From: Malus domestica
Lineage: Eukaryota; Streptophyta; Magnoliopsida; Rosales; Rosaceae
Direction of reading: 5' to 3'
Assembly (NCBI RefSeq): GCF_042453785.1
Contig: NC_091665.1
Coordinates: 31,273,001 to 31,337,000, forward strand
Length of the DNA stretch: 64,000 nt
The translations under genes and the position numbers were made by a program. Positions 12,140-23,554 of this stretch are shown piece by piece; position 1 is the stretch's first letter; each line of letters begins with the position of its first letter. The notes under the pieces were generated by a model that did no database searches, was not told the origin of the DNA, and saw only the letters and a program-made list of their open reading frames with translations.

Positions 12140-12765
12140 GTAAGATAGTCGAGGTAGCAACCTGGCTGCTCACACGGTTACCTCATTTATTGCCAAACAT
12201 GGTGGTCCATTTGTTTAGGACGAGATATGCCCTGAGTTTTTATTTAATATTCTTGTTATGGATGTAAACATTTCGATTAGATTACAAATAAAGTCTATCT
12301 ATTGACAAAAAATAAAATAAAATAAAAGCAAAATATACACAGAGCATTTTCTTCATTGTTCTTCTTCCTTAGTGTTATGTTCTCTCTTTCTTCATTTCCA
12401 TACTACTGTCAAGAAATTGTATTCTCTACTCTAGTGCTATGGAGCCCCATTGCCACCTCATTTTTTAATGTTCTTCTACCAATGGTATTTGGTCCTCGGT
12501 GCTCAAGTGTAGTGTCCCTTGGCTAAGGCTACCTTTGCCTCTTTTTGTCATGTGGGCTGCTAGCCATTGGAAGGGAAAATTTCTTTCGTCGATAGCGTTG
12601 AAGTTATCTCTTGTTGCTACCATGCATTATGTATGGAGGGAGTGGAATAATCGTAGATTCAAGAATTCATATCAACCTGCTGTGGTGGTTCCCAACTCAA
12701 TCAAGTCCACTATTAGATTTTGGTTGAGTTCTTTGAAAATCGCTCATTCCGCTGCTAATAAGTCT
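12140..12765 (+). pseudogene. Non-LTR retrotransposon remnant (RNase H-like and zf-RVT-like pieces)
   Basis: Two degraded pieces resemble the 3' part of plant LINE-derived proteins. At about 12150-12300 one frame reads like the end of an RVT_3/RNase H-like domain (AAHTVTSFIAKHGG then EFLFNILVMDVNISIRL), with a stop inside. At 12499-12765 a frame with VATMHYVWREWNNRRF resembles the tail of zf-RVT domains in plant LINE reverse transcriptases. The two pieces are in unusual relative order, so they may be two remnants. The second is cut by the Copia element: its flank resumes at 17657 after the target duplication. Confidence 0.55.
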
Positions 12766-13023
12766 TGTTGATTTTCAAAGTATGTATTGTATTTTCATCA
12801 TAAGATCATTACAATTGTACAACAATATATAAGGAGATTGACTCCTTAATTTACGCCACAAAAGGTGGCTTGGGGAAGACAACCTACAAAATGTGACTTA
12901 AGGAATTGACAACCGACAAAAGGTGACTTAAGGAATTGACAACCGACAAAATGTGACTTAAGGAATTGACAACCGACAAAAGGTGATAGCACAAAGATAA
13001 ACTAGACCTATCCCCTTCCAATA
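12766..13023 (-). repeat. Copia 3' LTR
   Basis: 258 bases, left-hand copy. It contains three close tandem copies of a unit of about 31 bases including 'acttaaggaattgacaaccg'. The other LTR has a different number and arrangement of these units. Confidence 0.92.
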
Positions 13024-16000
13024 CGCCCCCTCAAGCTGGATCCAGGAGGTTTATGGATCCAAGCTTAGACAGAAGTTGCTGAAACTAATGAAAAGCAAAA
13101 GGTTTTGTGAAGATGTCAGCCAGTTGGTCAAAGCTTCTTGTATAATGTGTCTGAATCACTTGCGACTGCACCTGTTCTCGAACGTAATAGCAGTCAACTT
13201 CAATGTGTTTCGTCCGCTCGTGAAACACTAGGTTTGATGTTATATGCATGGCTGCCTAATTGTCACAAAATAAGGACATAGGAAGAGTTGTAGGAACACC
13301 TAAATCTCACAGAAAACCCTTGAGCCAGATCAACTCACACGCAGTTGAAGCTATGGCACGATACTCAGCTTCGGCACTGGACCTGACGATAACAGTTTGC
13401 TTCTTACTTTTCCATGTGACCAAGTTTCCACCAACAAAAGTACAGTAGCCAGTTGTGGATTTGCGATCAATGGTGTTCCCCGCCCAATCAGCATCATAAT
13501 ATCTCATGATTTATGTGTTGTCATTCTTCTGCATGAGGATTCCACGATCCACTGATCCTTTTAAGTAGCGTAAGATCCTTTTAACAAGGGTCAAATGCTC
13601 AAGAGTCGGGGAGTGCATGAATTGGTTCACAAGACTTACAGAATATGTGATGTCGGGTCTAATGATTGTTAGGTAGATTAACTTACCCACCAATCACTGA
13701 TAATGGCTGATATCCGTTAGTGGTGTGCCCTTCAAGCTAGGTTTGTGCTTGTTGTAGAGAAGAGTAATGGCCGGTTTAACATCGCTCATGTTGGCTTCCT
13801 TGAGCAAATCCAAGACATACTTTCTTTGGTTAAGAAACAGCCCTTAGTGCGAGGTTGCCACTTCTATACCAAGGAAGTACTTTAATATCCCAAGGTCTTT
13901 AATTGCAAACCTTTGTCTGAGGGACTGTTTGAGGTTGAGGATTGAGCTTAGTTTGGCATACCAACACTAGTGAGAATTGAGCTTAGTTTGGCATACCAAG
14001 CTCGTGGAGACTGTTTCAGGCCATAAATGGATTTATGCAATTTGCACACCAAATTCGGTTCATTGCTTTGAGGATGCCCTGGTGGCAATTTCATATAGAC
14101 CTCTTCTTTGAGATCTCCGTGCAATAATGCATTCTTCACATCCATTTGGTACATGGACCACCCCTTGTGCATTCTTCACGTCCATTTGGCACATGGACCA
14201 CCCCTTGTTTACTGCCACGGACAATAGCACCCTCACGGTGTTCATTTTGGCAACATGTGCAAACGTTTCTTTGTAATCCACCTCGTATGTTTGAGTGAAT
14301 CCCCGAGCTACCAATCTTGCTTTATGCCTCTCAATTGATCCATCTGACTTGAATTTGAGTTTATAAATCCATTTGCAACCCACAGCTTTCTTGCCTATGG
14401 GAAGTTTGGTGATATTCTAGGTGTTGTGTTGATCTAGGGCTTTAAGTTCTTCTTGCATTGATTCCTTCTAAACCTCCTGGTTGTTGGCCTCATGGAAATT
14501 CTGAGGCTCATTGTAACTTGATATGGTGCTTATGAATGCAGCATAGGCTGGTGTCACTCTCTTGTACGACACACAATAAGAGATGGGATGTGTGGGTTTG
14601 TAGATGACAAAGTCTTGAAGTCTTGTGGGAGTTTTCCTAACACGCATTGGATTACGTCGAGGAGCAAGAAGAGTTGTCTCACACTCGTTCACATTTTGGA
14701 CCGTATTGTGAGGGTCATCTTGATTATCACCATCTTTATGTCGTGTACCATCAGAGTGAGACCCTTCATTGCTATTTTCATTGAAAGATGCATCAATGTT
14801 GACATGACTGGGATCTTGTTGTTAAGGAGCCTCAAGTTCGATTCTTGGTAGTGGGAACACACCCAAGATGTCATCCCCTTGACTTGTGATTTCATGTGAC
14901 TTGCTGAAAAAAAAGATTAGTTTCATGGAATCAAACATCTTTGGACACAATCAATCTCCTTAGTTGAGGATTATAACACCTATATCCTTTTTGTGTAGAT
15001 GAATAACCAAGAAAAACACATTTAACAGCTCTAGGATCCAATTTATCTCGATGATGAGATTGAATATGCATAAAACAGATGCAGCCAAAAACTCGAAGGT
15101 GTGAGAGATCAATTTTACTTCCTTTCATGACCTCTAGGGGAGACTTGAAATCCAAGACTCGACTGGGCAATCTATTGATGATATAAGCAGCTGCCATAAC
15201 CCCTTGGGACCAAAATCTCTTTGGTACATTCATTTGTAGCATTAGTGCTCTTGTTTTTTCAAGTAGGTCACGGTTTTTGCGTTCAGCTACACCATTTTGT
15301 TGAGGTGTGCCAACACAACTTGTTTGATGCATGATGCCATGAGTGCTTAAATATTGTTTCATGATATGGGACATATATTCGGTGCCATTGTCAGACCTTA
15401 AGGTTTGAATTTTAGAGGAGAAATGGTTTTTTACAAGGTTATGAAAGTCCTTAAATACTTCCATAACTTCATTCTTAGACTTGAGAAGATACAACCATGT
15501 AACACGAGAGAAATCATCAACAAAGATCACAAAATACTTATAACCATCAAAAGATTCACTAGTTGGTCCCCATACATCTGAACGAACTAGTTCAAAACAC
15601 TTACTAGCCCTGGACAAGGAAAAGTTAAAAAATAATCTAGTGGCCTTAGACAAGTGGCATGTTTCACATGAAATAGCATCCTTCCCTAAGTTTGGAAATA
15701 GAGTTGACAAAATGGGTGGAGAAGGGTAAGCTAAACGTTGATGCCACAATTGATTATCTTGAATGAGATTGAACTTGGCTTGGAACACTCTGGGATTGCT
15801 TTTTGATATGTAATAGAGACCTTCTAAATAAAACTCTTCACCAATCGTCTTCTTGGTGGCACAATCCTGAAGGATGACATTGTGAGGAGAAAATATAGCT
15901 AAGCAATTCAAGGTATTTGTGATCTTTCCCACAAATAGAAGTTGAAATGGGAAGGAAGGTACATACAAAGCCATTGATTCAATTTCATCTGACATTATTT

Positions 16001-17376
16001 TTATTTTTTCCTTTCCTAAAACCTTTACACTCTCACCATTTGCAATTGAAACTTGGGAAGGATTAGTGAATTTTTCAAACTTTTAAGACTTAAACACATG
16101 GTTAGTCATATGATCTGTGGCACCCGAATCTACAACCCAAAAATCATTCAACATATTTATTTTAAGAGCAGTTTTAAAGGCTTTCATGATACCTTGCATG
16201 TTTTCTTGGGGTACGGGTTTCGTGTCTTCCAAGAAACCCGCAAACTTGTCGAGCAATGCCATCGAGTTCCCTTCTCATATGTTGTCTGCACGGTTAATTC
16301 CAGCCCCTCATTTCTTGCCTTGAAGGTACGACATAAACTCAATCATGAGTTTAGCTAGATTTGCTGTGAAGTTCTTGAATGGATCAGACCCATTAGAGGT
16401 GGAGGCAGACACGTGATTTGCTCGGTGTGTAGTACGATTCACCCTTTGTAAACCTTTGTTGTCCTTTATGAAGTCAGGCTTTAATTCTGGGTGTAAAATC
16501 CAGCATGTGTCTTTAACATGACCTATATTGTTGCAGTGTTGACACTTCAAGTTCGGATGCTTTCCTTTGTACTTCCTCTCGTTGGTTAAATAGGCCCTAG
16601 CCTTAGGTACACTGGCCATTATACCCATGTTCATGACTTTCCTCCTTACTTCTTCACATTTGATTGTTGCACATACACTAGTGAAGGAAGGAAGTTATGT
16701 GTTCATGAGTATGTGACATCGTAGATCTTCATACGTTGAATCGAGACTAGACAAGAGTTGAAATATCTTGTCTTCTTCTGCTCTCTTTCGTAGCAATGTT
16801 GCGTCGGTTGTATGAGGGCGATAAATTTCCAACTCATTCCACATGCTTTTCATGCTTCCTAAGAGTTGCACAAACGGCTTGCCGTCTTGTTGCAGATCGG
16901 AAATGTCCTTCTTTAATTGGAAAACCCTTGCAGTATTGTTCTAGTTGCCATACATTTCCTTGACCGCCTCCCATAGCTGGTATGAAAATTCAGAGTAACT
17001 GAATATTTCAGCTAATTTTTGTTCCATAGAATTCAGGAGCCATGACATAACTAGCTGATCCTTGCTAAGCCAGGATTCATAGGTTGGTGAGGAAGCATCA
17101 GGTACTTTGATGCGTCCATTTATGAACCCTAACTTGGACCTTCCACCTAGAGCCAGAGACACTGCTCTTGACCAAGGCAAGTAATTAAACTCATTCAACA
17201 CGACTGAGCTTAATCTTTGATTCGGGTTGACATCCACCTCATGCAAATTCATGGAGGAAATCACCTGTGAACTTTCAGCTTCTGATCCTAACGAATTGTC
17301 TTCAGCCATTTTGAAGATTGAACACGCTCGGATAATAGTACAACAGAGGCAGGTTAGATTTCCTGCTCTGATACCA

Positions 17377-17656
17377 TGTTGATTTTCAAAGTATGTATTG
17401 TATTTTCATCATAAGATCATTACAATTGTACAACAATATATAAGGAGATTGACTCCTTGATTAACGCCACAAAAGGTGGCGACAACCTACAAAAGGTGAC
17501 TTAAGGAATTGACAACCGACAAAAGGTGATAGCATAAAGACAAAAGTTCGCACAAAGATAAACTAGACCTATCCCAATTGACAACCGACAAAAGGTGATA
17601 GCACAAAGACAAAAGGTGTTAGCACAAATATAAACTAGACCTATCCCCTTCCAATA
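17377..17656 (-). repeat. Copia 5' LTR
   Basis: 280 bases, right-hand copy, next to the primer binding site. The first 85 bases match the other LTR almost exactly; the remainder differs mainly by expansion and contraction of the internal tandem unit. Confidence 0.92.
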
Positions 17657-18087
17657 AGTCTATTTTACGGGAATGGAATATCCCCTAATTCGTTAGTATT
17701 TGTTGTTGCTGCTTTGATCCAACGTTCTTGCGCTTGGGGATTCAACTCAAATTAATCATTGATTGCATCTCAAGGAAGTGCTCTCCCCCAGGGCAGTTCA
17801 ACTCAATTGCTTAATGTTGTGTTTTCAGAGAAACAAATTTTGTAACGGATGTTATAACTAACATACTTTCAGACACAGCGGAGTGGATGGAACTCATGCA
17901 TGATTTCAAGCAAACTAGTAAAATCACAATCCATAATTTCAAGCAAGTCTCCAATATTACAACAGGCAAGCGTCACACAAAAAACAACATCATAATTCAC
18001 AAAAGAATTAAAAGAATAGACATCATCACCAGATAATAACAATCACAAACCAATCCTCTTTCCTTAATTATAAAGAACTCTCATCAA
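17657..18087. other. Non-coding, continues the remnant split by the Copia element
   Basis: The first ~100 bases continue the interrupted LINE-like frame (FYGNGISPNSLVF). The rest is AT-rich, and I see nothing else but the likely 3' UTR of the next gene. Confidence 0.5.
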
Positions 18088-19915
18088 TCATAATTCAGCA
18101 GCACCTCCTCTGTTCAAAGCTCTTTCCAACCTCGTCTCAAATGGGGTAGAATGCCAATTCACTCTTTTATCCTGCAAACCCGCAAATCTGTTATCAGAAC
18201 CCGTCAAGACCTAATCGAAACAGCCTCACAAATCTTACTTGGCATTTACCTCTCTGTATTTGCTGGTTGTGTTTGGTATTCCTTTGTAAGACGAGGCACC
18301 CGAACTCTTGGCAGCGGGAGGAGGAGCCATGTGATTCCAGTAGGTTCCGACAGTCCCCATTATGGCCATCTCGTCAGGGCTTCTACTTGGTGACTTCCTT
18401 GGTGAAGACGAAGCTGAAAACTGTCTGAGCTCTTCAACAGTTAATGCACCTAAAATTGGTCGATCTTCATGGCTTCTCGCTGAGTTTGATCCATGGGACG
18501 TGCTTTTCTCAGGCGTGAAGGTGTCTAAAGCAGTTGTGCTGACCTTGTTAACGGGTGTATTTTCTGATGAAAACAACCAGTTCGAGAGGCTAGCATCAAC
18601 TGCCATTTCTTGGTTGGAATCCTTTGAATGCTTCTTGTCTTGATCAGTTTTCAATTTGAAGCTCAAACTTGGATCTGAACTGAACGAAATCCGGGGTTCT
18701 TGATCCTGTGTGAAATTCTCTTTCTGAGGTTTCATCAGTGGTGTCCCTTTGGCTTTGAGAGCTTTCCATTGTGTAAGATTCTCAACAGGGTTTAGCACCG
18801 AATGAACATAACCACTCCTATCTCGCACATTGTGGTCCAACCCAGCTGGTTTCATCGGCATTGGACTATCAAAATCCTCAGTCATTACTTGACGTGTAGA
18901 AACCCCACTGTTTGATTCTACAATTTCATCTTCGTACTCTAGTTCCCCTTCATCGTCATCGTAATCATCCTCATCTTCACCATCAACATCACAGTCCTCA
19001 TCATAGTCTAAAGCTTCGTCTTCATCATCGCTATCCCTGCAATTCTGGTACCTATGCCTAGGAGGATATGACCCTGAGCTCGAAATGACCGAACTATCTT
19101 CAGAGGAAGACTTAGATAGGCACGGTTTTTCCAAATTCTTCCCCTCCTCTTCCTCCTTCCCATTCTCTTCACTATCCAACAAAGGATCCGGGGTTTCGTT
19201 GGTCGAAACATGCTCATAGGTCTTGACATTCGAATCAAAAGTAACTTTCTTTCGAGTACTGAAGCTCAGTTCCTCCACTGGCTTATCCCTACAAAGCATA
19301 AACTTATTATAACTTCATTTCGATATCGAAAACCCCAAAAATGAAGTGTATTAAAAAAATCAAACCGATGCAATTACATTAAAAAAAAAAAAAACAGTAG
19401 AGTGATAAACACAAAATTAAGAAGCAATTGAACCAAAAAAATAAAAAAAAACACGAAAGCCAATCACTCACCGGACTTCTTCCAATGCCGGGATAATAGG
19501 TTTTTCCTCAACCACCGGTGCAGAAGAGACGGCAGATTTCACAGGCCCGAAACTTGTATGTCTCTGCCAAAAACAAAGATTAATTCAGAGGAAATACAAT
19601 CCAAAGACTTGAACTTTCAACACTTTTTCCAGAATAAAACAATTAAATCAAAATGAAAAACAAACAAAAAGAAAAAACAACTAAATGTAGCCTAAATTCA
19701 TCAAAAACACTATATGGGTTTTACTCGGAAGTTCGGAATTCACTGGACTGTTTACAAACTAAACCCCAGAACGGAAACAGTAAGGAATCAATTTTCTTTC
19801 CTAGACTTTTCTCGGGAACCAAACTTACATGGTCTCTGTGGTGAACCCTGTACCTCTGATTACTCCTGCGGTTTTTGTCTTTGGAAGAACCAAAACATGC
19901 AAGAAAGCAACCCAT
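18088..19915 (-). CDS. Conserved plant protein with JASON-like C-terminal motif, acidic middle
   Basis: Four exons join in frame: 19829-19915, 19472-19563, 18250-19288 and 18088-18171 (donors gtaagt, gtgagt, gtaaat; acceptors ggcag, tgtag, ttgcag), giving 433 residues. The N-terminus MGCFLACFG has Gly2 and Cys3/Cys7, a good candidate for myristoylation and S-acylation, so membrane attachment is likely. A KKVTFDSNVKTYEH motif follows. A strongly acidic Asp/Glu stretch lies near residues 140-175. Near the end come GALTVEELRQFSAS, SPRKSPSRSPDE and GTVGTYWNH. The last exon completes NTTSKYREDKRVNWHSTPFE, which resembles the C-terminus I recall from the JASON family (spindle orientation in male meiosis II). 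The JASON assignment rests on this motif from memory; an uncharacterised MGCF-type family is the alternative. Intact. Confidence 0.75.
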
Positions 19916-20031
19916 GATTTCGATCTCTCTCTTTCCCTACTCTGTGGTATCCCAAAGATTGTGTCTTTCTGGAAAAGAAGAAGGATTTGGGTCCTGGATT
20001 TTCACAATTTCAAATCTCCATCTTTCCCAAC

Positions 20032-20082
<51 letters not shown>

Positions 20083-21100
20083 AGAAGGCCGTTGGGGTTG
20101 GTAGTAAACTTTTGAAGGATTTGAGGCAGGGGGGAACGGGAAAGGACAAAATGGTCATAAACTTTTGAAGGATTTGGGGCTTTTCGGAGGGGGCCCTACC
20201 AGAAGAGCACCCCAAGGGTTCTTTAATTTTCGAGAAAACAAAAGGGATGTGACCGTTAGGGTCTGTGTGTGAATCATCACCCAGCCTGGAAAATTTGAGA
20301 TTTTTTTATTTGACACCGTGAAACATCAGTTGACTGTGGGTCCTACGTCTCCAAGTGTGATCCAATAGTTTAGAAATTAGAATACCACTTAAATGAGGGA
20401 TTGACTTGCAAGGTGAAGCTTCAATTCTTTTTGCTTTTTGCTTTTCTTTAATAACCAAATTTTTTTTCTAGTGATATTCGATTTCGTGAGAGGTTACGTT
20501 CGATTTTTGTTAAAGATAAATTTAAATCACATTATTGTTAATCATTGCAGTGTTAAAAATATAAGTATCAGTGGAAATATCGATATGTAAATTTGTGGAA
20601 ATATCGACGGATATACCGAATATCAATATCGATATCGGTTGCTTTTGATGAAATTGATGGAAATTTAAAATCAAACCTTAAGAATAGTCAAACATTTGGT
20701 TGGATGAAATATAAGAGTTTCTCTGATATTTAACAGATTTGTCAAAAATATCGACGATATCTGTTGATTTTAGTCTAAACTTAAGATTTTCTCCAATATG
20801 AGGTGAAGTTTAGACTTCATCTCCCATTTCCATATCTTTCTCCAATTTTTTGGATATTTTTATGAAAATATTAACCATATCAAAAAAAAAATTAACATGT
20901 GAGGCTATCGTTTGTTAAAAAATTAAATAAAAAACATAAAATACCAAAAGAATTTGGTAAACTTCTTTTTAGTAGGGTTAGTGGGTTAAATAGTTAGTTG
21001 TTAATTGGTAAATTTGAACGTTCTCACTTCTCAAAGCGGCTGGTTTGATTTCGTTTCGTGTATATGAAAACTGCCTAAGTTGAACGATCCTGGCACTTGT
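19916..21100. other. Intergenic with (GT)n(GA)n and iterated TATCG-rich repeat
   Basis: Upstream flank of the acidic-protein gene. It includes a (GT)n(GA)n run at 20033-20076, probably in the 5' UTR or promoter. At about 20560-20800 the motifs AATATCG and GATATCG recur many times in both orientations, a pattern of non-autonomous repeats, but I could not define ends. No gene is seen. Confidence 0.5.
20033..20076. repeat. Compound (GT)n(GA)n microsatellite
   Basis: About 6 GT units followed by about 15 GA units, some 120 bases upstream of the acidic-protein start codon, probably transcribed as leader on the minus strand. Confidence 0.9.
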
Positions 21101-21106
21101 CACTAG

Positions 21107-21303
21107 GGTGCTTGGGTACTAGCGGCAACAGTTAGGAAATGGAAAGTACTTGTCGCAAATGACCCTAAAGAGCTTGATGAATTGAACTTAGAAGAGTATG
21201 CAAACAAAAGGGAAATAAGAATTGACGACACCGCATCATTGAGGCACTTGTTTTTATCTTCGTCACTCGTTTATAAAGAAATATTCTCTTATCAAACAAT
21301 CTA
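21107..21303 (+). other. Unrecognised open stretch, possible gene fragment
   Basis: About 65 codons without a stop, reading VRKWKVLVANDPKELDELNL and then NKREIRIDDTASLRHLFL. The residue mix (Asp/Glu/Lys/Leu rich, few Cys/Trp) looks protein-like, and it ends just before the duplicated block at 21320. I do not recognise the family. It may be an exon fragment of a lost gene or chance. Confidence 0.3.
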
Positions 21304-21319
21304 ACATGTTATATTATTA

Positions 21320-21480
21320 TACTGGATCAACCTGAACTAATTTATTAAGTGATTTTTGTTATAGTAAAGGATTAAATAACGCAAACCCATTAGTTTCCAT
21401 CAAGCAATGCGCCACGTTAAATAATCATCAAGCAATACTAATCAAGTTCAGAATCCCGGCCCCCTTCATATTCATAACAC
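21320..21480. repeat. Tandem-duplication block a, left copy
   Basis: Matches 34180-34380 in the same orientation, with small indels (shared 'gattaaataacgcaaaccca' and 'aataatcatcaagcaa'). It is the first of five blocks that recur in the same order around the NPF and BARD1 genes. Confidence 0.8.
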
Positions 21481-22062
21481 GTACTTTCTTCAAGATGAAG
21501 TTGATCCTATATATGGTCAGTGATGAAGGTCGAGAAAGCTCCGTTGGAGTCATACGCTGACATTGGCGGATTGGATGCCCAGATACAGAAATTAAAGAAG
21601 CTGTTGAGCTCCCACTGACACATCCCGAGCTATATGAAGACATTGGTATCAGGCCACCTAAGGAAGTCATATTGTATGGAGTGCCAGAAACGAGCAAGAT
21701 CTCGCTTGCAAAGGCAGTGGCAAACTCAACATCAGCAACTTTCTTGCGTGTTGTTGCTAGTGAGTTGATTCAGAAGTACTTGGGAGATGGTCCAAAATTA
21801 GTGAGGGGACTCTTTAGGGTTGCTGATGACCTCTCACCTTCTATCGCCTTCATTGACGAAATTGATGCAGTTGGTGCAAAGAGGTATGAATATATGATGC
21901 CCATTCAGGTGGTGAACGTGAAATTCAGAGGAACATGTTGGAGTTACTTAACCAGTTGGATGGTTTTGATTGAAGAGGAGATGTCAAGGTGATTCTGGCA
22001 ACAAACAGAATTGAAAGCCTTGACCCAGCCTTGCTTCATCCTGGCCGAATAGATAGAAAGTT

Positions 22063-22677
22063 CAAGCTGATCACAAGAGAAGAACTGAGAGGCATTATGT
22101 TGTAGGCGATTGGGTATATTTGAAACTGGTCCCTTATCAGCTGCAGTCACTTGTCCCTCACCGTTATCACAAACTGCAACTTCTATTGTCCTTATGAAAT
22201 CATTGAGAAGATTGGAGTTGCGGCTTACAAGCTTAAATTGCCAGAGAGAACTAAAATACATGACGTATTTCATGTGAGTTGTCTCAAGAAGCAATTGGCT
22301 ACTGGTGTGGCTGATGGTGGATTAATGCATGACTCCCCTTCAGCAATCATTGCTAGGAGGATGTACAAGAAAGGCAATGTGGCAGGTGTTCAACTTCTGG
22401 TGCAGTGGAATGGGCAAGAAGCAGCAGAGGCATCGTGGGAGGATTTTGATGAATTCAAGGCTCGATTCCTTGATTTTCCAGTTTAAACCTTGTGGACAAG
22501 GTTATTTTCTAAAGGAGAAGTATTGTAACGTACTGTGATTGCCCCAATCACAAGTAATAGAATTCTGGGTCAATTTGTAATGTTTTGGGGTTAATGTGTA
22601 ATTTGATCTTTTGTTAGTAAGTTTGTTTAAGTGCTTCTGTTTGTGCCACGTGGCAGTCACACAGGTGGAAAAGTTGG
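22063..22677 (+). mobile_element. Ty3/gypsy 3' pol fragment with chromodomain
   Basis: Inside the RPT2-like pseudogene. The text around 22095-22180 (VGDWVYLKL then HRYHKLQ) and 22255-22290 (IHDVFHVSCLKKQL) is the end of a gypsy integrase. It is followed by a chromodomain-like segment with LLVQWNGQEAAEASWED at about 22395-22450. No LTR is seen, so this is a fragment of an old chromovirus-type element, broken. Confidence 0.78.
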
Positions 22678-22862
22678 AAAGGGATCCTCTCCGCATCATT
22701 TCCCCAAGGCCACAAATCCGGGCATTTGAAATTTAATCCAACGGCTATAAACAAGGGTCCATTTTAAAAGTTATAATAATTTTAGCCGTTTGATCAAATT
22801 TCAAATACCCGAATTTGTGGCATTGGTGGACTTGGTGGAAGGGATCCGGATCCCTTTTACGG
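22678..22862. mobile_element. Palindromic MITE
   Basis: About 185 bases with long imperfect terminal inverted repeats beginning GGGATCC. The arm 'ccacaaatccgggcatttga' (22710 onward) recurs in reverse complement at about 22801-22825, as does the following 'aacggct'. It is small, has no coding capacity and is palindromic: a MITE. The family is not named. Confidence 0.7.
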
Positions 22863-23145
22863 AAAAGTTGGCTAGTGCTATTAAACCTTCTCTTTCTTAT
22901 AACGGTTAGATTTGAAAATACAATATTTTACAACCTAAAAATATATTGTTGTATCTCCTTCCTCTCCCAACTCCATAGCTACTTGCAGCAGGTCAAGGTC
23001 GAATTGGTGACTGGAATTGAGCTCTTATTATCACCAAGGATGAGTTTTCCGGGGCTGATATCAAGGCTATATGTACTGAAGCTGGTTTGCTCGCTTTAAG
23101 AGAGCGCCGTATAAAGGTGACGCATGCGGACTTCAGACGGCGGAT

Positions 23146-23554
23146 CTAGGATCAGCATTGCAAGAGAAGATATCACTATTGCGCGCTATACATCAGTGGT
23201 GGATCCAAGACCTGAACTTTATGCGGTCTGATACAAGTTTTTTAGATAGAAACAAGAAGCGAAGCGTGCAAAGAAATTCAATTTATTCAATAAGACATTT
23301 CATTAAACACTTGGTTGGTGGTTTTGTGCACATGTCAACAAATATCGACTTATACGATATCAATCTGATAATTGATATCGAGAGAATTTGTCGAGTGTTG
23401 TTAACGCAACATATTGATATATGCCTAGTATGCATTATATCAAGCACTTGGTAGGCACAAAAGTGACATGTCCCAAACATTCGAAAGATCTCAAAAGACT
23501 TCACATGTATTTATCCGAAATCTGAGTAGTCCTTAGACCACCTTGATCCCAGTG
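23146..23554. other. Non-coding stretch
   Basis: I see no gene. A short ATATCGA/TCGATAT-rich part at 23340-23385 is reminiscent of 20560-20800. Confidence 0.4.

Larger units (their letters stand above)
12766..17656 (-). mobile_element. Ty1/Copia LTR retrotransposon with both LTRs, broken
   Basis: A 4.9-kb Copia-type element on the minus strand. LTRs at 12766-13023 and 17377-17656 begin TGTTG and end CAATA (as read on +), flanked by the 5-bp target duplication AGTCT (12761-12765 and 17657-17661). Next to the right-hand (5') LTR, 17365-17376 reads, in element sense, TGGTATCAGAGC: the tRNA-iMet primer site. A polypurine tract (TTGAGGGGGCG) abuts the 3' LTR. In element order: Copia N-terminal/gag domain (17309 down), a CCHC knuckle with CQHCNNIGHVKDTC (about 16540), integrase core (about 15200-15995), reverse transcriptase (13950-14400) and RNase H (13307-13700). 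This is the Copia order. The coding region is interrupted in several places, so it is a fossil. The LTRs match closely apart from repeat-number differences, which points to fairly recent insertion. Confidence 0.92.
21488..23145 (+). pseudogene. 26S proteasome ATPase RPT2-like, intronless, split by a retroelement piece
   Basis: A broken copy of the regulatory particle AAA-ATPase subunit 4 (RPT2). The first part (21488 to about 22062) has [18 protein letters not shown], a Walker A region changed to [14 protein letters not shown] (the usual GPPGTGKT is lost), FIDEIDAVG (Walker B) and [12 protein letters not shown]. Several frame shifts lie between these. The second part (about 23018-23145) is [20 protein letters not shown] then [12 protein letters not shown]. 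No intron separates motifs that I would expect on different exons, so a reverse-transcribed copy is likely. The segment between LDPA..GRID and DEFSG is missing and replaced by a Ty3/gypsy fragment plus a MITE. Confidence 0.8.

Noticed and set aside
12841-12990. CRISPR-like array of ~31-base repeats
   Set aside because: The units are contiguous with no spacers, lie inside a retrotransposon LTR, and the genome is eukaryotic.
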